DNA of 64,000 nt from Cymodocea nodosa (taxonomy: Eukaryota; Streptophyta; Magnoliopsida; Alismatales; Cymodoceaceae). The notes beneath the pieces are model-generated. The model was not told the origin of the DNA, did no database searches, and was given only the letters and a program-made list of their open reading frames with translations. Every line of letters begins with the position of its first letter. Within the stretch, counting starts at the first letter, position 1. This document shows, piece by piece, positions 1-10,826 of this stretch. The stretch lies in NCBI GenBank assembly GCA_036874045.1, contig CM072335.1:9196001-9260000 (forward strand), in the 5' to 3' direction. The position numbers and the translations under genes were made by a program.

Positions 1-375
1 TGAATGAACTTATAGGAAATTTAACAGCTTATGAAGTTCAATTAAATGAATCACTGAGTCACAACAAACTAAAAATGAAGAAAGAAATATCCTTCGAAAT
101 TAATTTAGATTCTGATATATCTATTGATTCTGACGAGGATTTGATTTTGCTGACTAGGAAATTCAAGAAAGCATGGAAAGCTAGGAAATAGCAAAGGAAC
201 AAAAATGATAAACCCTCAACGTCAAAATCATTGAATGACAAGAATTCTTCATCCAGAAAGTATGTATGTTACAACTATAGGAAACCTGGACATCTTTCAC
301 CAGATTGTCCTATGAGGAAAAATGAAAAGCAAAGTAGGACAAATCAGAAGAAGACGGCTTAGAAAACTCAGAAAA
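1..375 (+). pseudogene. gag 3' part with zinc-knuckle-like motif (element A)
   Basis: The reading starts in a UBN2-type copia gag; the stretch with NLTAYE is also present in the gag of the C copy near 47870. Around 268-309 a CCHC-like knuckle (KPGHLSPDC) is followed by lysine-rich sequence. In copia elements this is the nucleic-acid-binding end of the particle protein. It is a fossil part of element A. Confidence 0.75.
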
Positions 376-395
376 AGTTTTACAAGAAAAAGGCT

Positions 396-1676
396 TTGAA
401 GGTCACTTGGGATGACACATCTGAAGAGTCTGAATTTGAGGAATCAGCATCAAAATCTTCACATTCAGAAGGAGAACAAGAGTTAGAAGACGTTGCTCAT
501 GTGTGCTTCATGGCAAATGAGTCTAAGGTAATATCTGATCCTGAAAGTCATTCAGATTTCAACTTTGATGAATTATTATGTGCTTATCATGCATTATTAC
601 AAAAACTTAAAGTATGTAAACTGGAAAATAAGAATATTAGAAAATCTTCATCCATTATGGAAGAAGAAAATTATTTCCTATCTACTACTTTAGAAAAGTT
701 TAAATGTGATAATGAAAATCATGCTAGAGATTTGCAAAAATTTAGATTTAATGAATGTATCTTGCATGAACAAATATAAAATATAAATGCTGAAAAATTA
801 AAGATAGAATCTGAAAATGAAATGTTGAGAAACAATATAAATGAACTTGAATTAGAGATAGAAAAATTAAAACTGAGAGAGCAAGATTTAAATTCTACCT
901 TTGAGAAATGGAATTTAAGTCAAACTAAGTTAGACAAACTAACTAGTACCCCCGCGGTGTCTTATAAATTTGGCTTAGGATTTGATTATCCTGAATATCC
1001 TGAATCTCAAGCCAATAAAGGATTTATTAGTTGCAGTTCAAGTAAATCTAAGACTAAAATTCCTTTTATTATGAAACAAGGTAATAAATATGTAGAAGTA
1101 GGTACTTCAAGGGATGAATCATGTAGTAATAATATAAATCAATGTGACTTGTCAAATTGTACTTCTAACATGACTATAAATGTTTCTAAAAATCTTGTTT
1201 CTTGTTTTTGAAATTCAGTTTCTAATGTTTCTAAAATTTCAAATAATTGTAGTAAACTAAAAATTCAGAAACCTGAGCATGTAATTCAATACACTAGTAT
1301 TAGACCAATTACTCATTCTACATGTGATAAAACAAAAAATTCTTGTGCAGAAAAAGATTTTGTATGTACGGAAAGTGTTAATACAAGTACAAAATCTTGG
1401 TATGAACTTACAGAAATGTATAAGCATGACCAAAATAAATTAACATCTGATAAAAATATGTTTGGTCTTGATTATACTATATCTAAAAACAAAAAGAATG
1501 ATTGCAAAAGCAATAATGCTATATGTGAGTATGAAGCTAATGATAAATCAATAGTACTTACAACTAATAAGAATATAAATGATAATGTTAAACTATTTTT
1601 AAACAAAAAGAAGAAATATGCGTTTAATGAACTTGGTCCTCAACAACATTGGGTACCAAGAAAAAGTTTTTCTTAA
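396..1676 (+). pseudogene. gag-side charged, coiled-coil-like region (element A)
   Basis: Charged sequence rich in Glu, Lys, Asn and Ser lies between the zinc knuckle and the protease. It has heptad-like stretches such as NNINELELEIEKLKLRE near 825-880. Sirevirus and related copia elements often carry a long, poorly conserved spacer here; I recognise no catalytic motif. The end (GPQQHWVPRK) is the usual lead-in to copia protease. Broken, fossil part. Confidence 0.6.
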
Positions 1677-1679
1677 TTT

Positions 1680-3890
1680 GTGTTGCAAGAGAAAACAACA
1701 TCAAAATGGATCTTGGACAGTGGAGCGTCAAGTCACATGACCGGACAAAAAAGTCCATTACAAAATTTTACAAATACCATGAAAGGAAGTGTAACATTTG
1801 GAAACAAAAGCAAAGATAGAATCATAGGTATGGGCAATGTTCAAATAACTCCTACTTATGTTATTTCAAATGTACTATATGTAGAAAACCTAGGATTTAA
1901 TTTGCGGAGTGTCATAAAACTAACTGAAAATGGATATTATATAGTGTTTGAAGATAATGTATGCAAAATAATTGATAAAAATACAGATGAAATTAAGTTT
2001 ATTACTAAAAGAAAAGGTTCTGTATGTATTTTATCTTTACCTTCTGGTGTAGTTGATTTAAATTCATGTTCGCTAGCTGAAACTAGTGATGCATATCTAT
2101 GGCATAGAAGGAATGGGCATATAAATATGAGACTGTTACATAAACTATCTAGAAAACATTTAGTGAGAGGTTTACCAAAGATTAAATACTCAAAGAACTT
2201 TATGTGTGATGCATGTGAGTTAGGTAAACTTCACAAAAACTCTTTTAAATCCAAAACTGATATTTCAAGTAAGAGAGTCTTAGAACTTATACATATGGAT
2301 CTATTTGGACCAACAAGAATCATGAGTCTTGGTGGTAAACGGTATGTATTTGTTTTAGTAGATGACTTCTCTAGATACACTTGGGTATATTTTCTAGCAT
2401 CTAAGACAGAAGTTTTTGAAAAATTTAAAATGTTTTGCAATTTTGTTCAAAATGAGCAAAGTGTCTCTATTCAAAAATTTAGGAGTGATCATGGAACTGA
2501 ATTTGATAATGATCAAATGGATAACTATTCTAATGAGCATGGCATTGATCACAGATTTTCTTTTCCAAGAGCACCGTGTCAAAATGGTGTTGTTGAGAGA
2601 AAGAATAGATCACTTCAAGAAATGGCCAGAACTATGTTGAATGAACATAAGTTACCTCAAAATCTTTGGGCTGAAGTAGTAAATACAGCTTGTTATGTTA
2701 TTAACAGAAGTCATTTAAGACCTCATGTTAATAAAACTCCTTTTGAAATTATGTTTAATAGGGTTCCAAAAATTTCCTATATGAAACCATTTGGCTGCAA
2801 GTATTTTATTCTTAATACTAAGGATAAAAGGGATAAATTTCAAGCCAAATCGGATGAAGGAATTTTTGTAGGTTACTCTGCTAGAAGTAAAGCCTATAGA
2901 GTATATAACAAGACTTCTAGGACTATTGAAGAAACCCTCCATGTATGCTTCAATGAAAATTCTCTTAGAGAATCTCAATCTAAAGCTGATAATGATGATA
3001 TGATCAATTTTCCAAATGAGTTAGAGATCAATAGAGAGATTGATGATTTATCTGAGAAAATAAAAAATATGAACTTAAATGATCAAACTAATGATGAAAG
3101 TGATGGACTTTCAGATGTTGATGAGAATATTGAGGAAAATCAGAGAAATTGACGTTATTCTTCATCACATCCCATTACTCAAGTCATTGGTAATATTAAT
3201 GAGGGAGTTAAAACTAGAGCTTCAGTAAATTTAAATAGTATGTGTATGTTTGTTTCTATGGTGGAACCAAGGAATATACAAGAAGCATTATCTGATGAAA
3301 ATTGGATAATGGCAATGCAAGAAGAACTAAATCAATTCATCAGAAATGATGTATGGGAATTAGTCTCTCCACCAGAAAATCAGTCCATAATTGGTACAAA
3401 GTGGATCTTTAGAAACAAAACTAACGAAACTGGTCAAATTATAAGGAATAAAGCTAGATTAGTTGCACAAGGATATACACAGGAAGAAGGATTAGATTAT
3501 GATGAAACATTTGCTCCTGTGGCAAGGTTAGAAAGTATTAGAATATTATTGGCCTATGCTTGTTATATGGATTTTAAATTATATCAAATGGATGTAAAGA
3601 GTGCATTTCTAAATGGTTTAATTAATGAAGAAGTCTATGTAAAACAACCACCTGGATTTGAAGATATTAAAAATCCTGACTTTGTGTATAAATTGAAGAA
3701 AGCCTTATATGGTTTGAAGCAAGCACCTAGATCATGGTATGAAAGATTGTCTACTTTTTTAATAGAAAAAGGCTATATCATGGGAAAAGTGGATCATACT
3801 CTATTTATTAAGAGAGATGGTAAAGATCAGATTGTTGTTGAAATATACGTGGATGATATAATCTTTGGAGCAACCTCAAATAAATGAACA
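1680..3890 (+). pseudogene. pol: protease, integrase, reverse transcriptase (element A)
   Basis: The protease motif WILDSGASSHMTG is at about 1707-1745. The pre-integrase motif LWHRRNGHINMRLLHKL and a following H/C zinc site are near 2098-2220. The integrase core follows, with HMDLFGP, SDHGTEF and GVVERKNRSLQEMARTML. The copia reverse transcriptase signature [17 protein letters not shown] is near 3450-3500, then [10 protein letters not shown] and YVDDIIFG near 3850. Motifs and order fix it as Ty1/copia. It is almost identical to the pol of copy B on the other strand (42483-44905). Broken. Confidence 0.92.
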
Positions 3891-3895
3891 GGAGT

Positions 3896-4509
3896 TTATA
3901 TTATCTCTTGAGTTAATTTTTGAAGTTTTAGGATTAAAGAATGAAGGTGTTGTTGTTACCAACAGATTTGACATGATAAGATAACTGGAATGGAACATTT
4001 AGTCTTTATCAAAAATTCCAGATATATATTCTGAAATGAGATTAATGGAAAATCTGAATGTAGAGGCAAGGTTTATTGCAAATTTATTTCAAAGAGTTGG
4101 ACACAATATGGAAGTCAGCACAAGTTGTTTATATGCAACTTATAGCTTGCTAAATAGAATTCAAATCAATTGGTTTGATGTTTTCACTTCTCAACTACAG
4201 CATATGAGTTCAAAGTTATTTTATGGTGATGCTGTATGTAGACTCATTGCAAGCCAATTAAATTTATTTGACTGGCCCTCTAAAAGTAAAGGCATGAGAG
4301 CATTTAGTGTCGAAGATTTGCAAAAATTCCAGGCCATGCATAAACCTCAACGACAACAACAACAACAAAGTTATTCAGTTCAAGCAGAACAGCAAACCCA
4401 GCTACCTCCTGACTTAGATGCAGTGCTTAACGACATCAGAATTGATATTAGGCATCTAGGAGATAAAATATGTAATGCTATAAGTGATATACTTAGGAGG
4501 GGTCGCTAA
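3896..4509 (+). pseudogene. env-like region with Q-rich tail (element A)
   Basis: It encodes a stretch with GHNMEVSTSCLYATY, NRIQINWFDVF and KLFYGD, then a Gln-rich run and a C-terminal helix-like end. The same motif set recurs at 38206-38658 (copy B), 8680-9162 and 34700-35165 (family C), and in the Ty3-type regions at 25196-25900 and 32150-33924. It resembles the plant 'env-like' or 'putative plant transposon protein' domain found downstream of pol in Sireviruses and Athila-type elements. Its function is unknown. Fossil part. Confidence 0.7.
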
Positions 4510-4689
4510 CTATTTTTTGTTTGTTTCTGAATACAAAATGTAATGTTTGTATTACTTGTTTGATTCATTGAACAATACATTTTTCTGTAAATATCTTCAA
4601 TTATTATTCTTGTTTACAGAAAGAGTTGTTGTAATTGTAATTCTCTTATATATGTATATATATTCTTTGTAATTATCTTTTTGATTAAT

Positions 4690-5012
4690 GACAAAAAGGG
4701 GGAGAAATATTATAAAAAGATGATTATGATCTTAATTGCATATATATATTATAAAAGGAGATGCTATTTAAATGGTTATTGTAATCTGACAGATGATAAT
4801 TAGAAAACTGATACTTATATAATTTTTGACATTTGAGAGTTTTAGTTCTGAGAGGTAAAATTTACACAAACAATAGAAATAAGCTTAAGTGAACTTAAGT
4901 CAACAAACAAGTTTGTTGAATTAAAAGTTAACCCAACGAAGGTGCTTTGTTGAGTTATACATATTTCATAATTGATGTAATATGGTTTTGTCATCATCAA
5001 AAAGGGGGAGAT
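4690..5012 (+). promoter_or_regulatory. 3' untranslated region with repeated polypurine tracts (element A)
   Basis: The purine word AAAAAGGGGGAGA occurs at about 4694-4706 and again immediately before the LTR at about 4999-5011. Such a tract primes plus-strand synthesis in LTR elements. More than one copy upstream of the 3' LTR is a known Sirevirus habit. Confidence 0.75.
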
Positions 5013-5631
5013 TGTTGAGTATTTTTGTTTTGATGATGTGTGCTGAATGAAAATAATCATATTTGCTCAATTACTATTGCTTGTGAAAAGAATTTAAAAT
5101 CATCAATTAATACAGAAAAAGCTTACTGATATAAATACTTGTCTGTATTGGATCTGAAGTTAATAACTAGTCATTTCGTTGCATTAATTTCTCATTTAGC
5201 TAAACATTAAGTTAACATGTGTTTTTATTGAAAAGCATGATATGTTTTAATGTTATATCGTCTGTATCATGAACAGTGCACGTTTAGACAACTCGTTAAG
5301 TTAGAGTTTTGTTTGTATAGAGGTCACGTGAGAACTTGTTAATTTAGAGGCTTAAAGGTTAAAATAGGTCACGTGATAACTCATTAAGTTAGTGAGTAAA
5401 AGAAGAGACGAACTCGTTAAGTTAGTGTTATACACGTGGTGAAATTATAAGTTACGAATGTTGTATTGTATCACGTGAGGTGCACATGTTTAACTTGTTA
5501 AGTTAACATAACTAAATGCGTTGAGTTGCTATATTGAACACTAAGGCAACGCGTTAGGTTAGCGTTATAAACTTAAGTTGTTATTTTTGCACGTGGTAAA
5601 ATTCTTATTATAAAAACATTTGTTTATTACT

Positions 5632-5727
5632 GGTTCGTTGAGTTATCATAAAACAACAGAGATGGTTCGTTGAATTATCATAACACAACGGAGATGGTTC
5701 GTTGAATTAGCATAACACCATGGACTT
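5632..5727 (+). repeat. 32-bp tandem repeat in the A LTR, three copies
   Basis: Copies start at 5632, 5664 and 5696, each beginning GGTTCGTTGARTTA. They carry the recurrent CGTTGAGTTA-type word and lie upstream of the TATA box, so they could act as repeated promoter elements. Confidence 0.8.
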
Positions 5728-6058
5728 AGTTCGTTGAGTTAGCTACAGTACTTGTCACGTGAAATGGCACATGAGGAACTCGTTAAGTTAGAAACGTTAA
5801 GTTATATATACACTTGTATTACTCGTTTAGTTAACATTAAAGTAACGACTTCTTATTACACTGATGAAAAACTTTTGGACGAGAAAGTTTATTTTGCATG
5901 AAATTTTTTAGAGATCCAGGACTAATGATTAAAGAAAATTCGAAATATAAACGTGAGTTAGAACGTGTGTGTTTTGATGAAGGAAAAAGAAAAGACGTGG
6001 AGAAGTGGAAAACTAGTGGTGGTTAAACGTGAAGGATATGCATGAAATGAAGATACAG

Positions 6059-6067
6059 TATAAAAGG
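6059..6067 (+). promoter_or_regulatory. TATA box of the A-family LTR
   Basis: TATAAAAGG lies in the LTR downstream of the G-box/CGTTAAGTTA cluster and upstream of the tandem repeats. The same sequence occurs inverted in the B LTR near 36505-36513. This is the likely U3/R border region. Confidence 0.55.
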
Positions 6068-6210
6068 CATAGAATTCTCGTTGATCAATTTATCCTTGCA
6101 CACAAAAAGAAAAATCTTTTCAAGGGTCAAACCATCCCTGCACACCAAAAGAAAAATCTTTTTCAGTGATCAAAAACACCTTCTCAGGGAAAATCTCTCA
6201 AGTGAAAGAA

Positions 6211-6390
6211 AGTTCAATGAAGCATAAAAAGGTAAAATTTTCGTCATTGAAAATTTGAATTATTAGAAGGAAGAAAGTTCAGTGAAGCATAAAAAGGTAA
6301 GATTTTCGTCACTGAAGATTTGAAGTATCAGAAGAAAGCAAATTCGGTGAAGCATGAAAAGACAAGATATTCGTCACTAAAGAATTGCTG
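6211..6390 (+). repeat. 65-bp tandem repeat in the A LTR, about 2.8 copies
   Basis: Copies start at 6211, 6276 and 6341 with ARTTCRRTGAAGCAT and contain TTCGTCA. They lie downstream of the TATA box, so they are probably in the transcribed leader. Present inverted in copy B around 36185-36370. Confidence 0.8.
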
Positions 6391-6699
6391 AAGAAGAAAA
6401 AGAAGAAGAAGAAAGATCTCAAACAGGGAGAAAAGATTTAAATTCCGCAAATGTGTTTTCTCTATTTGTAGTTATGAAATTGTTTAGATGATACATGGTA
6501 TCGAAATATAATTGCATCTACAATTTCTAAGGAGAATTGAATTGTATATTGTAATTGAAACCTTGAATAAAAATGTTTTTATGAAAACAATGTTTCGACT
6601 TGATTTTGAGTTTTAAAGTTTCAATTATATTTCAGAAAATAGTAAAAATACATAATTCACCCCCCTCTTGTGAAGCCATACGATCCTATAGAAAACCTT

Positions 6700-6711
6700 G
6701 TTCTGATACTA
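6700..6711 (-). other. Primer-binding site, initiator tRNA-Met type (family C)
   Basis: The minus-strand word TAGTATCAGAAC follows the LTR end CCTACA by two bases. It is close to TGGTATCAGAGC, the usual plant copia primer site, which is seen exactly at 47149-47160 after another copy of the same LTR. Confidence 0.7.
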
Positions 6712-6713
6712 GT

Positions 6714-7920
6714 TGTAGGATCATCTGTATCACAAGAGGAGGGTGAATTGTGTCTTTAGTAATTAAATACTAGCGGATAAAACAAGAGCACAAAACACTC
6801 GTGAATGAAATTCTATTCTTTATTTAAAGACAGAATTTACAATATCTTTTCAGCTCAATTCCCTTCTTGAAGGTTTTGATACAGTAATGTTTGATATACA
6901 ATTCAAGTAGAAAAACAAAGCTCTTATTCAAAACTAATTTTGAATTGTATAAAACCTGATCTTTCTTTGTCTTTGCTCAGCTTCTATATCTCTTCTTCTC
7001 CAATTGTCGAATTTCCAGACTTCTTACATTTGCAACTCCTTTTCTGAAATTGCTTGGAATTTCAAACTTCTTCTAATGTTGGAGAACTTTTCAGAATATG
7101 AATATTCAAACTTAACTTTTCAGTCAAGGATCCAGACTGAATATTCAGACTTGGTTTTCGAGATTGGGATCTCCTGCTATAATGTAGCTCGTACTCTCTA
7201 TTTGTAGTCGAACTCTGTTGTCTTTCACGTTCAGCATGTTCATCCACTTAATCCATAATCCACGTACTAATTTTCTCTTTAATCCAAATTACTTTCTATT
7301 TGAATTTCCACTTTCTCCACTAACATTTTGAATTTCCACGATCTCCACTTTGTAGATTCACCAAAACTTTATCTTCCTGGAGTCTTGTGGAATATCTTCT
7401 AAGTCTTCGATTTAGTCGAACACTTATCCTTTAAGTCCTGCAAAACTCGAACACTTATCCTTTAAATCTTTGAGTTTTTGCACCTGCAAAACACGTGACT
7501 AAACAAAGAAACTTATCTGGTCGTTAGTCCTTTTATAAAACTCGAACAGCTATCTATCCATGCGTATAAAAACTCGAACAGTTATCTAACTATTCGATTT
7601 TTCATTACCGAACGCACATGGAAAACACATGACAACTTAAAACATTAAAAACACACGTGCAGATAAGTTAACTATACGAGTTTTTAACATAAAGTATTTG
7701 ACAAAAATGAGACGTTAACTATCCGAAAGTTTAACTATCCGAAATGTTAACTATCCGAAAGTTTAACTATTGCAAATCTAACTCTTCGAAAATCTTTAAT
7801 TTATCTGACGTAAAAATGAAACTTTCTGATAATCTATTAACTATTATACTTAGAGAATATTATGTAGACTTATTTAAAAACGTTAATAAAACATATATCA
7901 TCAAAATTAAATACCTAACA
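6714..7920 (-). repeat. Family C LTR (1207 bp)
   Basis: The plus-strand ends are TGTAGG and CTAACA, so the minus strand reads TGTTAGG...CCTACA. A polypurine tract abuts one end and a primer site the other. Other copies are 23053-24291, 32582-33769 and 45922-47146. Internally it repeats the word TAACTATCCGAAA at about 7713-7765. Confidence 0.88.
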
Positions 7921-8030
7921 ATCTCCCCCTTTTTGATGATGTCAAAACCTAATAAGTCACATAATTTATATCTCCCCCTTTTTGGCATTATAAAAAAGTA
8001 AACAAACTATTTTCTCCCCCTTTAGGAAGT
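7921..8030 (-). promoter_or_regulatory. Three polypurine tracts (family C)
   Basis: The complements of AAAAAGGGGGAGA lie at about 7922-7934 and 7970-7982, with a third, TAAAGGGGGAGAA, near 8012-8024. Repeated tracts just upstream of the 3' LTR fit the Sirevirus lineage. Confidence 0.7.
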
Positions 8031-8229
8031 TAAGCAAGTTAAATGTAAGGAAGGAAATCTTACTAAGTATATATTAATCAAAACGATAGTTTCAAACATA
8101 CATAAAATTTATGGATTAAGCATAAACTGTTTAAACATAAACTATGAAAAATAATCACATAACATTAAAATCAATAAACAGTTGACATAATAGTTTTGGT
8201 TACAAATTACAAAAAATAAATCATGTAAT

Positions 8230-10826
8230 ACATAATTTGTATAATCACAAGCCTCTTTGTCTTCGAAAAATATCAACCAGAGTATCTGAAATTTTCTTTG
8301 CAATTTCTGTACTAACTTTGTTTATCTGATCAAGTAATGCTTGATCTAAATCATTTTGAGAAACTTGTGATGGTTGCTATAAAAATTCAGTATGTATGTT
8401 TGTATCTATACCTGTATGTATTTCTATATGTATACCTTGTTGTATATCTGTATGTTGTTGTGTTTCTGTAAATTGTGTGGATTGTTGTTGTTGCTAATGT
8501 GATTGTGTTTGCCGATCCTATTGTTGTTGTTGTCTAAGGACAGGTGTATCTGCTTCCTGATATTTTTGGAGTTCCTTTGCAGAGAAAGATCTTGATTTTA
8601 ATCTTTTCTATGGCCAAGGTGTAATATCTGTTTGACTTGACACAATTCTCAAAATTATGTCACCATAAAATAATTTACTCTACAAATGTAAGATATGAGA
8701 AATAAAAATATCATACCAGTTCACCTGTATATGGTTTATTAATGTATATGTAGCATAAAGACAACATTTGCCAACTTCTGCCCCATGACCAAACCTTTGA
8801 AACAATGTAGCATGCAACATTTTTGCAATAAAATGTGCTTGGCCATTTAAGTCATTTAGTAATGTCAATGGTTTGTTGGCAGTTGGATCTTTGGCTAAAC
8901 TTGCAATGTCCCATCCCAATCAATAAACTTGTTTTCTTTCTGATAATTTAACTCCTTCATTTTTCAAACCAAGTACCTGATGAAGTAAATCTGGAGTTAA
9001 ATATATGTCATTGTCTTGTATATTAGAAACAGAAATACTTTCTTCCACTGTTAAGTTTGAGTAAAAACAATTGATAAGTTTAGGCATAGCAAGATGGCCT
9101 GGTTGTTGTGGAAGTAGAGTCAACAAGCCTTGAAATTCAAACAGTTCTCGTATGTGTGCCATCCCTTCAAACTTAACTGGTCTTGAATATAAAACTATAA
9201 AATTTTTATATGTCTGAAATTTGTCATAACAGGAATTATTTCTAAACCATAATAGTGTATTTTCATCTAAACTCTATTCAGGATTAGGTATTTTCCTATC
9301 ATGATGTTCTGAAATGGGACTTGTTTCAAAATTATCAGCAGCATCTAAATTTGCAGATCTTTCAGAACTGGTGCAATTGCCATCAAAACTATTATAAATG
9401 TCTGAAGTATCTAGTATTGTTGTATCAATAATCTGCTGAAATTCTTGTATGTGTTCTTCTGGAAACATTTAATTAGCAACAGTCTCTGTAATAATCTGTA
9501 TATCAGCAACATGTATATCTATATTTGATCTATACAACTGTCTCTGTATGAAAGAATGTTCTATATCTGTCTATGGAATAGAATCATCCTGTATTTCTGA
9601 AATTTGTATATGTGAGACATTGGTAGTATCATATTCTATTTGTAACTGTGTATGTTGTTGATTATATACATTTATCAACAAGTATACTATATACTGTAAT
9701 AGACATAACCATATATATAAAGTGTAGTAAAAGCAACTGTACCAAAATTCAAAAGTCTCTGTTCGAGATATAGTAAGAGGAAGAATATCTGTACATTCCT
9801 CTTCAGATGAAATATCTTCAAAATTCATAGACTTAGTGTCTATGTCATCAAAAATATCATCAAATTGGATATCATCTATATATGTATTATCAAAATTTCC
9901 TACATGCTCTCTTTCCATAGGAAAAGAATGTGTGCTACCAGCATTGTGTAAAAAAATGTCCATTGTATGAAAAGATACATTATGCACTAATGTGACACAA
10001 TACCTTAGAGTATATGCTTGTAAGCCAATATTTATCACATCTGTTGAGATTCCTAACAAAAATGTCTATTTAGCTTCTGCAATGGAGCATAGTTTTCCAT
10101 TTTTCATTGATTCTTCTTTTTGCTGCAATATTCCTTGTACACCTGTAGTTAGTCCAAAATATTCAATTGTCTTTTTCTTTTTCCAACTATATGTCTGCAG
10201 TGTTTCAGGTTGTTCAGGAGGTTCTAAAATTGTCTTAATTTCTCTTTTAAAGACACCTAGGGTCTTGATGGTCCTTCACCATGATGCCTAGGTTGTAATA
10301 ATGGAATATAGAGTTTTAAGCTCTCAACCTCTACCATTTTGAGTTGATAAACTCTTTGTCCTTCACTTCGAAGGCCCATTTTCCTAATGGCAGTTTTTTG
10401 TTCATCTATACACTATTTAATATCATCTAAAACAGCTGGGGGAAAATAATGGTAGGAATACAAGGATTGTAATTCCCTGTTTGCATTTTCGATCATTGGT
10501 CTCCACTTCTTTTCATAGTAGGTGATAGACTGCACCAATGTCTCTAGTACATGTCCAAAACTTACAACCACAAGGTTAGGTTGTAAATTTCTTTTCCATA
10601 AATGTAATGTGGAAAGTTCAGTCTATTTTAGTCTAAACTGTGTTTCTGCATAATTTCGAATAAATTTCCAATAGAAATTTTTCTCATCTTGAACAACTTT
10701 TCTTATTTCGTGTAGTACTTCGTTTGAAAAAGTGTACCTGGAGTAGATGTCGTTGATTTCACTTTGTATTTTTTGAATTTTCAGCTCTCTTTTCTGCACT
10801 TTTGTTATTCTACCACGTCCTGACAT
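8230..10826 (-). pseudogene. env-like region (family C, copy 1)
   Basis: Minus strand. A basic start (MSGRGRITKVQKRELKIQK) lies near 10826. An acidic middle follows, then IRELFEFQGLLTLLP and FYSNLTVEE near 9140-9040 and LHQVLGLKNEGVKL near 8960. GHGAEVGKCCLYATY and NHIQVNWYDIF are near 8800-8710, and a Gln-rich end follows. The basic start matches the GRGRGKGK start of the env-like region in copy B (40364). Broken; several breaks. Confidence 0.65.

Larger units (their letters stand above)
1..6690 (+). mobile_element. Sirevirus-like Ty1/copia element A, cut by the window's left edge
   Basis: The parts in order are gag with a zinc-knuckle-like motif, a long low-complexity gag-side region, protease, integrase, reverse transcriptase, an env-like region, polypurine tracts and a 3' LTR. 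The order protease-integrase-reverse transcriptase is the Ty1/copia order. An env-like region after pol and repeated polypurine tracts are features of the Sirevirus lineage. The 5' LTR lies outside the window. The 3' LTR is the same length as that of copy B (35882-37559) and almost identical where compared, so the family looks young. The copy is broken, with several breaks. Confidence 0.9.
5013..6690 (+). repeat. 3' LTR of element A (1678 bp)
   Basis: It starts TGTTGAG right after a polypurine tract. The same 1678-bp sequence lies inverted at 35882-37559. It contains six CACGTG words, many CGTTAAGTTA-type words, a 32-bp tandem repeat at 5632-5727, a TATA-like TATAAAAGG at 6059-6067, a duplicated CACACMAAAAGAAAAATC block near 6097-6170 and a 65-bp tandem repeat at 6211-6390. 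The left target duplication lies outside the window. Confidence 0.9.

Noticed and set aside
2231-2978. Antisense frames over copia pol (also 43734-44481)
   Set aside because: Mirror frames of integrase and reverse transcriptase coding sequence, identical in A and B only because pol is.
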